Shown piece by piece: positions 39,119 through 46,041 of a DNA stretch of 46,041 bases. The translations under genes were made by a program, and so were the position numbers. Below the pieces are notes generated by a model that worked only from the letters and a program-made list of their open reading frames with translations, made no database searches and was not told the origin of the DNA. The DNA comes from an uncultured Prevotellaceae bacterium. GTDB lineage: Bacteria; Bacteroidota; Bacteroidia; Bacteroidales; Bacteroidaceae. The first letter of the stretch is position 1. Every line of letters begins with the position of its first letter. The stretch lies in assembly GCA_946402905.1 (NCBI GenBank), contig CAMIYC010000005.1, positions 1-46,041 on the forward strand. Reading direction: 5' to 3'.

Positions 39119-41107
39119 TTATGATGGGTTTTTCTGATTTTCCGGGCTATCCCGTCTCTCCGGATTCTCCAGTCTCTCCGGTCTCTCCGGATTTTCCGGC
39201 TCCTCCGTCTCCTCCGGATTCTCCGGATGAATAAAGTGATAGAGCTTTTTGTAGAAGGGGTGTCTCGTCATGGTGGCGGCATCGCCCAGGATGATCAGTT
39301 TCATCCGCGCACGGGTGATGGCTACGTTCATGCGGCGCAGGTCGCGCAGGAAGCCGATCTGCCCCTCGTCGTTGGCGCGCACCAGCGAGATGAGGATGAT
39401 GTCGCGCTCCTGACCCTGAAACCCGTCTACCGTGTTGATGGAGATGAGCTGTCTGAAGGGCTTGAAAAACTCTTTCTTCACGACCAGCCGCCGCAGGTAC
39501 TGCACCTGGGCACGGTAGGGAGAGATCACCCCCACGTCGATGCGCTCTTCGAGGATGCGCTCCTTGCCGATCTTCCTGAAGTAGTCTTCCAGTGTCTTGA
39601 GCGTCAGCTCGGCCTCGGTCTTGTTGATACGGCCGAAACTCTCTCCCACAAACTCCTCACGGCAGTTCAGCTCTGAGGTGTCGATCCACAGCATGGGGTT
39701 GTCGTAGTCGAGGATGCCGCGGTATTTGATCTGCGGGGCGGTCTCCACCTTGCCGTCGTAGAAGTAGTTGGAGGAAAACCGCATGATCTTCTCGTTCATC
39801 CGGTATTGCACCTTCAGCAGCGACACCACCTCTGGCTTGTTCTCCACGATTCGCTCCATCAGGGTCTTGCCCAGGCCGCCTTTCAGCGCGGCGATGCTCT
39901 TCACCGTGGGCGGCAACTGGCAGTGGTCGCCAGCCAGGATCACTCTCGATACCTTGCGGATGGGTATCCAGCAGGCGGCTTCCAAGGCCTGGGCGGCTTC
40001 GTCGATGAAGAGGGTGGCATATTTCTGGCCGTCGAGCAGACGGTTGGCAGAGCCCGTGAGCGTAGAGGCGATGACACGCGCCTCGCCGAAAAGCTCCGAC
40101 TGGATGCGGATCTCCAGTTCCGTGGCACGGCTCTGCAGACGGTCCATCTTCTGGTGGTAGTTGTCGCTCCCGCGGCGGCGCTGGCCGCGCAGTTCGCGGA
40201 TGGCTTTGCGGATGCTCCATAGCTGGGGATAGTCGGGGTGGGCCTCGAAGCGCCGCTCGTAGGTGAAGGAGAGCATCTTGTCGTTCACACGGGTGGGGTT
40301 GCCGATGCGCAGCACGTTGATGCCGCGGTCGGTCAACTGCTCCGAGATCCAGTCTACGGCCATGTTGCTCTGAGCGCACACCAGCACCTGACTCTCTCTG
40401 TGCAGCGTCTCGTTGATGGCTTCCACCAGGGTGGTCGTCTTGCCGGTACCGGGAGGCCCGTGCACCACCATCACGTCTTTGGCGCGCAGCACCTCGTTGA
40501 CAGCGTGCTCCTGGGTGGGGTTGAGCCATGGGAAGCGCAGGGGAGCAAAGGTGAAGACGGCGGCTTTTTGTTTCGAGTAGAAGAGGTCGCGCAGATAGGC
40601 CAGACGGTTGTCGCGGGCCTGCATCGTGCGGTCCAGGGCCTCAAACATCAGACGGTAGGAGGTCTCGTCGAAAAACAGTTGAACACCCAGGTGCTCCGTG
40701 TTTTGGATCTCGGCCACCCTGCCGCTGTCGGGCACGATCACTACCATCCGGTCGCCGTCGGCGTAGTTCACCGTGCAGGTGAAGTTGAAATATTTGATCT
40801 TGCTCTCCTTGCCGCTCTCGTTCACCTGGAAGAAGCACACGGGGCGGCCATACTCGAAGTTGTGCTCGATGTCGTCGTCATCGCCGGTGCGGTGTATCTC
40901 CACCACCAGCTGGTTGAGTGAGTTATAGTACGACCGGCCGCAGCGGATGGGATACCAGGCATCGCCGCGCTTCACCTTCCGGCGCAAGCCGATGGTCTCG
41001 GTCTGGCGGCGGTAGGCCTCGCGCTCGGTGTGGTATTCTATCTCGAGCAGCAGACGCTGCTGGTGCAGCGACAGGAGGGCGGCGGAGGTGCCTTGACGGT
41101 TTTGTGA
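39119..41107 (-). CDS. SF1 (Upf1-like) AAA-type DNA/RNA helicase
   Basis: Superfamily 1 helicase of about 662 aa from ATG 41107 (MSQNRQGTS), chosen because the further upstream ATG 41128 overlaps the preceding gene. Motif I is GPPGTGKTT (about 217-225), Walker B is IDEAAQA, then GDHCQLPPTV (motif III), VGVISPYRAQV, NTVDGFQGQERDIILIS and VAITRARMKLI (motifs V-VI). This order is that of the DNA2/NAM7/IGHMBP2 group. An N-terminal beta domain (about 40-150) precedes it. The last 35 residues are Pro/Glu/Asn-rich (PENPERPERLENPE) and are coded by a TCTCCGGATT-type tandem repeat, unlike the rest of the protein. Targets are unknown; DNA repair or RNA handling is possible. Confidence 0.9.
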   Translation of the reverse strand, partial: SQNRQGTSAALLSLHQQRLLLEIEYHTEREAYRRQTETIGLRRKVKRGDAWYPIRCGRSYYNSLNQLVVEIHRTGDDDDIEHNFEYGRPVCFFQVNESGKESKIKYFNFTCTVNYADGDRMVVIVPDSGRVAEIQNTEHLGVQLFFDETSYRLMFEALDRTMQARDNRLAYLRDLFYSKQKAAVFTFAPLRFPWLNPTQEHAVNEVLRAKDVMVVHGPPGTGKTTTLVEAINETLHRESQVLVCAQSNMAVDWISEQLTDRGINVLRIGNPTRVNDKMLSFTYERRFEAHPDYPQLWSIRKAIRELRGQRRRGSDNYHQKMDRLQSRATELEIRIQSELFGEARVIASTLTGSANRLLDGQKYATLFIDEAAQALEAACWIPIRKVSRVILAGDHCQLPPTVKSIAALKGGLGKTLMERIVENKPEVVSLLKVQYRMNEKIMRFSSNYFYDGKVETAPQIKYRGILDYDNPMLWIDTSELNCREEFVGESFGRINKTEAELTLKTLEDYFRKIGKERILEERIDVGVISPYRAQVQYLRRLVVKKEFFKPFRQLISINTVDGFQGQERDIILISLVRANDEGQIGFLRDLRRMNVAITRARMKLIILGDAATMTRHPFYKKLYHFIHPENPEETEEPENPERPERLENPERRDSPENQKNPS
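39122..39232. repeat. TCTCCGGATTCTCCAG-type tandem repeat inside the helicase 3' end
   Basis: Ten or more variants of TCTCCGGAT within coding sequence, giving the PENPE-type tail of the helicase. Confidence 0.8.
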
Positions 41108-41120
41108 CATGATGGTTGGT

Positions 41121-41723
41121 TTATTCAAAGGCCCTTACGCTGTATATATCTTGGGATAGGTAGATGTCGGAGGGTAGCCAGCAGGTGCATTGCAGCAGTG
41201 CCAGGTCGTAGGTGTGGGTCGGAGGACCCGTCAGTTCCACGCCGGCCTTGCGATACGATTCTATCACCAGCTGGGTGCAGTAGAGTTTGGTAGTGTCGTT
41301 GCTGTCGTAGTCGTGGTCGAAGAGCACACCGCGGCGATATACCGCCAGGGCGGCGGATGCGGCACGACGGGCGGCGATGCTGTCATGCGCACGGCAGATC
41401 TCGCCCTCGCAGGCGTTGAGACTGGAGAAAAAACGCTCCGGACGCTCCATCTTCACACGGTCGGGGGCTCCTTCGTATTCCGGCTCGCCGGGCACGGCAT
41501 GCACCACCATCATCACGCCGCAGGAGTCTACTACGATGCCCACGTGTGAGTAGTGACCGCTGCGGTCGGCCAGGAGCACGGCGTTGCTGGCCATACTGCC
41601 GCCGCGCCTGAATACGATGTCGCCGGGGCGCATCTCAGCGTCGGCGGGCAGGATGCTGCGGGGCACCTGCCGCTGACAGCACGGCAGACACAGCAGGGTG
41701 AGAAGGATCCACCAGGACCTCAT
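41121..41723 (-). CDS. YiiX-like permuted NlpC/P60 cysteine hydrolase, lipoprotein
   Basis: A 200-aa exported protein starting at ATG 41723, which overlaps the glycosidase stop by 4 bp (ATGA) and opens directly with the signal peptide MRSWWILLTLLCLPCC (lipobox LPCC or PCC). The domain matches the permuted NlpC/P60 papain-like type: RPGDIVFRRG, then GHYSHVGIVV with the catalytic His, and later YCTQLVIESYRKAG with the catalytic Cys. Such proteins cleave peptide or amide bonds in cell-wall peptides or lipids. It is encoded between a glycosidase and a helicase, so context does not settle the substrate. Confidence 0.85.
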   Translation of the reverse strand: MRSWWILLTLLCLPCCQRQVPRSILPADAEMRPGDIVFRRGGSMASNAVLLADRSGHYSHVGIVVDSCGVMMVVHAVPGEPEYEGAPDRVKMERPERFFSSLNACEGEICRAHDSIAARRAASAALAVYRRGVLFDHDYDSNDTTKLYCTQLVIESYRKAGVELTGPPTHTYDLALLQCTCWLPSDIYLSQDIYSVRAFE

Positions 41724-43867
41724 GGCATCGGAAGCAGACCTTCCCATCTCACGTTCCAGCTGCCGTCGGAGGGAAATCCGGGGTTGGGGGTGGCATGGCC
41801 GTCCCAGCCGGCGCACATCATGGCCACAGCGGTCAGCAGACCGCCGTTGCCGGGCAGGTAAAGCCGCAAACGGTTGTCCTGGAAGTTGTGGCCGTTGGGC
41901 AGATAGGTGTTGGTGCGCTTGTCCATCAAAAGGGCATTGACGGCGTTCTCAGGCTCGCCCATGCGGGCAGCGTTCATGGCCACCATGGGGAAGTCCCAGC
42001 CCCAGGTCTTGTCCCAGTTCCAGTGGTCGAGTATCCAGTGCAGGGTGTTGCGCATGATGCCGGCATCGGCCTGGGGAGTCATCGGCAGGATGCCTACGGC
42101 ACCCAGCACGGCGGGATGGTCGCTGGTGAAGCGGATGTCTTCATAGGTCTGAGGGGCGGTCTCGGCGGCCAGGTATAGGCTGTCTTTTGAGGCCAGGGGC
42201 GACAGACGGTTGATCAGCTCGTCCCATTCGGCATGACGGGGCATGCCGCTGCGCTCCCTCCACGCCTGGGCCACCTGCATGGCATAATGCCAGTATGACA
42301 ACTCAAAGGGGGGATTGACGGTCTCGGCAGCGCGCAGGGTCTCCTGCGCGGGGATACATCCCTTGAGCACATAGCGACCGCCTGAGTGGTCGTAGGTGGC
42401 AAAAGAGTGCATGAAGAGGGCGGTCTCCTCGATCAGGTGACCGTATTTGCGCAGGTAGTATTGCTTCTTCTCGGCGTCGGGAGCCGCACGGTAGAGCAGC
42501 TCGGCCAAATATATAAGGTGGGGCTGCTGCCAGATGAGAAAACTGCCCACGTTGGATGGAGCCTCGGCGGCTGAGGGGTCGGTCATCTTCATCCACCTCA
42601 CACCGTTGAAACCCTGACGGCGGGCTATCTCGCGGGCCATGGGCTCGGCCTTGAAATACCACTCCAGGGTGTGGTCCAGCAACTCGGGATGACCCCAGAG
42701 GGCAAATTGTGCCTGATGCCACCAGATCATCTCCAGATGGAACTTGCCAAACCATGAGTTATACGTCAGGCCGGTCTCCTGGGGCGGGGTGTCGCCGGCA
42801 TCGTTCACGGCGAGCAGATACTGACTCAGCACCACACGGCGCTCCAACTCAGCGGCGCGGGGGTCGGTGCAGTCGGAGAAGTCGACGATGGCACCCTCGG
42901 TCCAGAACCGTTCCCAGTAGGAGGCAGAGGCACGGGCCACTTCGTCGAAGCTCATCAGACTCCTGCCCGGGTCTTTCTGCTCGAAAAACTCGCAGGTGAA
43001 GGTGGTCACGCGACTCGGACACTTGAAGCGCACCTTGTTCCACGTGGGATGCCCGCTCGTGCCGGGGTTGACGTGTGTATGGGTGCCCTCGCCCCAGTGG
43101 ATGGCCACGTAGTAGTCGGCGGCGTCGAAACGTGACTTGCCGTCGAGCACGCGCTTCAGCGTGTCGGTGGCGTTGGACAGACGACCGTCAAAACTGGTCA
43201 GGTTCTTCTCCCACTCGTCCCAGTTGCATGCGTCGTCACTATGCTTGCCGGTGGGGTAGGGGAAGTCAAGACGCACCACCGCACGCTTGTCGTCGGTCTC
43301 TATGCGGGTGGCGATCATGTCGCGCGTGGGATGGCATACGGTCTGCACATGGTAAGAACGGCCCTCATAACTGAACCGGCTGTCTATCATGCCCGTCCAG
43401 AGGTCGAGGGTCTGGTCCAGGTCCGTGATCTTGTCGGCTTGCAGGTCCAGACCCACAGCGCCCAGGTGCATCCGGTGCGGATTCTGCCGATACCACTCCG
43501 AGGCGTCGTGCTGACGGCCTGCCTCGCGATATTGGGTGGAGTACCACTCCGTGTGGCCGTGACCGAAGTCGTAGGCCTTCAGGGCTTCTTCGGGGCGCAG
43601 GTTCTGGGGGTTGTCAAAACTGTGCCAGCCCCAGTCGCTCATCGTGCCTAAAGGCACACCGTTGGCATACATCCTGGGGAAGGTCTGAAGGCCCGTCGCG
43701 TCTACTGTGAAGGCGAAACCGCCATTGCCCACAGTGAGCGATGCCAGGGTGTCGAGGGTGGTCACATGGGGATTGTTGCGGCGCACTACAGTCTTCCTGT
43801 CGATAGGCTGAGTGGCGAAGACCGCACAACTGGCGGCCAAGGTCAGTAGTATGATATATTTCCTCAT
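41720..43867 (-). CDS. Secreted six-hairpin glycosidase, GH65/GH95-like
   Basis: A 715-aa protein from ATG 43867, where the signal peptide MRKYIILLTLAASCAVFATQ starts. The N-terminal beta-sandwich region (to about 270) includes LASLTVGNGGFAFTVDATGLQTF. After that the helical repeat region contains GLTYNSWFGKFHLEMIWWHQAQFALWG and later FNGVRWMKM, typical of (alpha/alpha)6 glycosidases with a GH65-type N-terminal domain. The exact GH family and sugar are not clear; fucosides, rhamnosides or alpha-glucosides are all possible. First gene of a four-gene operon. Confidence 0.75.
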   Translation of the reverse strand: MRKYIILLTLAASCAVFATQPIDRKTVVRRNNPHVTTLDTLASLTVGNGGFAFTVDATGLQTFPRMYANGVPLGTMSDWGWHSFDNPQNLRPEEALKAYDFGHGHTEWYSTQYREAGRQHDASEWYRQNPHRMHLGAVGLDLQADKITDLDQTLDLWTGMIDSRFSYEGRSYHVQTVCHPTRDMIATRIETDDKRAVVRLDFPYPTGKHSDDACNWDEWEKNLTSFDGRLSNATDTLKRVLDGKSRFDAADYYVAIHWGEGTHTHVNPGTSGHPTWNKVRFKCPSRVTTFTCEFFEQKDPGRSLMSFDEVARASASYWERFWTEGAIVDFSDCTDPRAAELERRVVLSQYLLAVNDAGDTPPQETGLTYNSWFGKFHLEMIWWHQAQFALWGHPELLDHTLEWYFKAEPMAREIARRQGFNGVRWMKMTDPSAAEAPSNVGSFLIWQQPHLIYLAELLYRAAPDAEKKQYYLRKYGHLIEETALFMHSFATYDHSGGRYVLKGCIPAQETLRAAETVNPPFELSYWHYAMQVAQAWRERSGMPRHAEWDELINRLSPLASKDSLYLAAETAPQTYEDIRFTSDHPAVLGAVGILPMTPQADAGIMRNTLHWILDHWNWDKTWGWDFPMVAMNAARMGEPENAVNALLMDKRTNTYLPNGHNFQDNRLRLYLPGNGGLLTAVAMMCAGWDGHATPNPGFPSDGSWNVRWEGLLPMP

Positions 43868-43883
43868 TGGTGTATTTTTGAGG

Positions 43884-43891
43884 CAAAAATA
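43884..43891 (-). promoter_or_regulatory. -7 promoter element of the glycosidase operon
   Basis: Minus-strand TATTTTTG, 17 bp before ATG 43867, giving a short leader. Confidence 0.55.
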
Positions 43892-43913
43892 CATAAAATA
43901 TTGCAGTTTTTTG

Positions 43914-43921
43914 TATATTTG
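43914..43921 (+). promoter_or_regulatory. -7 promoter element of the pyridoxamine kinase gene
   Basis: TATATTTG, 24 bp before ATG 43945. It is divergent from, and 23 bp away from, the glycosidase promoter. Confidence 0.55.
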
Positions 43922-43944
43922 CCGAAATTTTCTGGAAAGTGGAC

Positions 43945-44760
43945 ATGAAAAAACAAATTCTGCTTATCAATGACATGGCTGGCTATGGCAAGGTGGCTAC
44001 GGCTGCCATGCTGCCCATACTGTCTTACATGGGGCTTCCCGTGTACAATCTACCTACCGCATTGGTATCCAACACGCTGGATTACGGCAAGTTCAATATC
44101 CTCGACACCACGGATTATATCACGGGCGTATTCCCCGTATGGAAGCAGCTGGGATTCCGCTTCGACGCCATCGCCACGGGGTTTATCGCATCTGAGCGAC
44201 AGGCGGGCATCATCTCGCGCTATTGCCTGGAGCAGGCTGCCTGTGGCACGACCATTTTTGTCGACCCGATCATGGGCGATGAGGGGAAACTCTACAATGG
44301 TGTCACACCTTCCACCATCAACAGCATGAGGGAGATGCTCTCCGTGGCTCACCTCATTTATCCCAATTATACAGAGGCTTGCTATCTCACGGATACGGAA
44401 TACCGGACGGAGGGAGTCACCGCCCAGGAGGCTTATCGTCTGGTCGATGCTCTGCGCAGGATCGGCCCCAGGTCGGTCATCATCACCAGTATGGTGGTCG
44501 ACGGACAGCATTGTGTCTTCGGATACAACCATGTCGACGATGAGTATTTCAAGCTCGAATACACGGAGATACCGGTTCACTTCCCTGGCACGGGTGATAT
44601 CTTCTCAGCGGTACTCATCGGTTATCTGCTCCGAGGCGAGAAACTCATCGCCTCCACGCGCAAAGCCATGGACACCGTAGCCAGGCTCATTGATCTCAAT
44701 AAGGATAATATCGACAAAAACCGTGGCATCCCCATCGAAAATTTCCTAAGCATCATCTAA
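43945..44760 (+). CDS. Pyridoxamine kinase
   Basis: A PfkB/ribokinase-fold kinase of 271 aa that phosphorylates pyridoxal-type vitamers for PLP salvage. The start is ATG 43945 (MKKQILLIND); an in-frame GTG two codons earlier is less likely. Features: NDMAGYGKVATAAMLPILSY, VDPIMGDEGKLYNG (family signature) and the catalytic anion hole with Asp in PGTGDIFSAVLIG. It converges with the RluA-type gene and overlaps its stop by 3-4 bp. Confidence 0.92.
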   Translation: MKKQILLINDMAGYGKVATAAMLPILSYMGLPVYNLPTALVSNTLDYGKFNILDTTDYITGVFPVWKQLGFRFDAIATGFIASERQAGIISRYCLEQAACGTTIFVDPIMGDEGKLYNGVTPSTINSMREMLSVAHLIYPNYTEACYLTDTEYRTEGVTAQEAYRLVDALRRIGPRSVIITSMVVDGQHCVFGYNHVDDEYFKLEYTEIPVHFPGTGDIFSAVLIGYLLRGEKLIASTRKAMDTVARLIDLNKDNIDKNRGIPIENFLSII

Positions 44761-46041
44761 GCCCCCGATATCCCAGATATCCTAGCTCTCCTATTCCTCC
44801 CATCCCCTATCCCCCCGGGGGAAAAATCCATCTCCTCCCCGCTCTCCGGATGCCGGAAGGTGATACGGGCGGCATGCAGGTACAGACGGTCGGAAGGCGT
44901 GCCGTAGAGGGTGTCGCCCACGATGGGTGTGCCCAGGCCCTGAGGATGGGCGCAGTGAACGCGCAACTGGTGCGTGCGGCCCGTCAGCGGACGCAGACGC
45001 ACGATGGGGCGCCCGCTGTCATCGGCCCCGGTCACTTCATATTCGGTCACGGCGGGCTTGCCGTCTACGGCATCCACCAGTTGGCGGGGCCTGTCGGTGG
45101 GGTCGGGCCGCAGGGGCAGGCGTATCACGCCTTTCTGTGGCACACTGGCTTTCAGCGGCTTCTCCAGCAGGGCGACATAGGTCTTTCTTACGGTGTGGTT
45201 CTTAAACTGTGCCTGCAGGTTCTGGTGCGCGTGCTTGGTCTTGGCCACGACCATCAGCCCCGAGGTCGACATGTCCAGCCGGTGTACGATCAGCGGGCCT
45301 TCTGCCTCAGGACAATGCTCATGAGCAAATGTCCACACCGAGTCGCGGGCGATCTTGCCCGGCACAGACAACAGGCCCGGGGGCTTGTTCACCACCAGGA
45401 TATAGTCGTCTTCATATATGATTTCGGGGACTGCGCCCGTGGGCAACTCATGTCGGTTGACTTCCACGTCCAGACCCTGCAGCATGAAGCCCAGGATGGG
45501 ATGGCACTTGCCGCGGCAGGCGGGATAGTAATGCAGGTGGCGCCGCAACTCCGCCCTGGGCGACTCGCCCCACCAGAACTCTCCCATGCACAGGGGGCGC
45601 AGATGGTGGACATAGGCGTATTGAAGCAACTTGGGGGCGCAGCACTCGCCGGCTCCCGAGGGGGGCACACCCTGTGGGGTGGAAGCGAAAATCTGACTCA
45701 GGGTCTGGGTGGCTCCTAAGGCATTGCTGACGACGAAATGGTCAAAAAGCCATTTCTGCAGACGGTCCGAACGCTCCCTGCGCTCTTTCTTCAGCCGCGC
45801 TGTCTCCTGCTCTTGACGGGCTAAAAGGGAGCGCAACGATTCGAGCCTTCCGGCGTAGCGGTGCTTGATGCGGCGCAGCTCGGCTTTCATATACTGGCTC
45901 TCGCGGATCAGACGCTCCTCGATGCCGGGGGCGGTCTCTTCGCTTCTGATACGGTCTCTCTTCGCTTTGGCCTCTGCCATCTGGCGCTTGTGGCGGGTGG
46001 TCGCCTCGAGCAGCTCGGCTTCCGTCTGGCTGATGAGGTGT
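44757..46041 (-). CDS. RluA-family pseudouridine synthase with N-terminal coiled coil (5' end outside window)
   Basis: Converts uridine to pseudouridine in rRNA or tRNA. The catalytic domain (last ~200 aa) has HRLDMSTSGLMVVAK with the catalytic Asp, then GRTHQLRVHCAH. Before it are a Cys-containing region (ECCAPKLLQYAYVHHLRP, CRGKCHPILGFML) seen in long RluA-type proteins, and a charged coiled coil. An in-frame ATG lies at 45980, but the reading frame stays open to the window edge (HLISQTEAELLEATTRHKRQ before it), continuing the same coiled coil. I therefore take the gene as incomplete at 46041. The final ISGISGA is coded by low-complexity DNA shared with the end of the kinase gene. Confidence 0.88.
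   Translation of the reverse strand, partial: HLISQTEAELLEATTRHKRQMAEAKAKRDRIRSEETAPGIEERLIRESQYMKAELRRIKHRYAGRLESLRSLLARQEQETARLKKERRERSDRLQKWLFDHFVVSNALGATQTLSQIFASTPQGVPPSGAGECCAPKLLQYAYVHHLRPLCMGEFWWGESPRAELRRHLHYYPACRGKCHPILGFMLQGLDVEVNRHELPTGAVPEIIYEDDYILVVNKPPGLLSVPGKIARDSVWTFAHEHCPEAEGPLIVHRLDMSTSGLMVVAKTKHAHQNLQAQFKNHTVRKTYVALLEKPLKASVPQKGVIRLPLRPDPTDRPRQLVDAVDGKPAVTEYEVTGADDSGRPIVRLRPLTGRTHQLRVHCAHPQGLGTPIVGDTLYGTPSDRLYLHAARITFRHPESGEEMDFSPGGIGDGRNRRARISGISGA
44761..44822. repeat. CCCAGATATCCTAG-type low-complexity stretch
   Basis: Degenerate CCC-rich, ATATCC-containing short repeats just after the kinase stop, inside the 3' coding end of the RluA-type gene, ending in a run of C and G (CCCCCCGGGGGG-like). 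Confidence 0.5.

Overview
The window is chromosomal DNA of a GC-rich member of the Bacteroidales, most likely Prevotellaceae-like. Three things point there. Promoters carry the Bacteroidetes -7 element TAnnTTTG, seen upstream of at least a dozen genes, while Shine-Dalgarno sequences are rare. Families largely restricted to this phylum are present (DUF4251, DUF4369 lipoproteins, secreted CE12 and GH13 enzymes with a Lys-rich C-terminal sorting-like tail). Housekeeping proteins (ArgS, ArgH, PyrE, RibD, PrmC, MsrA) look like Bacteroidales versions. The genus is an inference; no rRNA is present.

Layout. 1-3.1 kb: a G-rich repeat element, an NtrY-like histidine kinase, a secreted protein of unknown function and a gene remnant. 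3.1-7.8 kb (minus): an operon of secreted GH13 alpha-amylase, a 62-aa peptide, a DUF4251 lipoprotein and MsrA. 8.0-11.8 kb (minus): two translationally coupled rhamnogalacturonan acetylesterase-type SGNH proteins (one a tandem double enzyme) and a repeat-containing lipoprotein. 11.8-12.4 kb: a secreted double SH3b protein. 12.5-25.1 kb (plus): a six-gene cluster discussed below. 25.1-25.55 kb: a non-coding element with nested inverted repeats. 25.5-35.0 kb (minus): guanine deaminase, YifB, a cysteine-less thioredoxin-fold lipoprotein, tRNA-Leu(TAA), a pyrE-SRPBCC-argH-lipoprotein operon, and a prmC-recX-comF operon. 35.0-46.0 kb: ribD, an RNase H, argS, a four-gene operon (six-hairpin glycosidase, YiiX-like hydrolase, SF1 helicase, small helical protein), a pyridoxamine kinase, and an RluA-type pseudouridine synthase cut by the right edge.

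The 12.5-25.1 kb cluster is the most interesting region. It encodes a very large membrane protein ending in what looks like a divergent SEDS (FtsW/RodA) polymerase core, a soluble P-loop GTPase, a 1225-aa single-pass protein whose periplasmic part has the order and motifs of a class B penicillin-binding-protein transpeptidase (SxxK, SDD in place of SxN, KTGT), a four-pass membrane protein with a C-terminal GTPase domain, and two single-pass membrane proteins. I read it as a dedicated SEDS/transpeptidase pair under control of a pair of GTPases, separate from the ordinary elongasome and divisome. I know of no described system of this composition; the domain calls rest on motif reading and need profile searches.

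A second theme is low-complexity DNA. Many genes, including those inside the cluster, end in or are followed by short degenerate tandem repeats with a different unit at each locus, and several of these run into the coding sequence across the stop codon. There is also a clean 28-bp tandem repeat (five units) and two copies of a 50-bp-period G-rich hairpin element.
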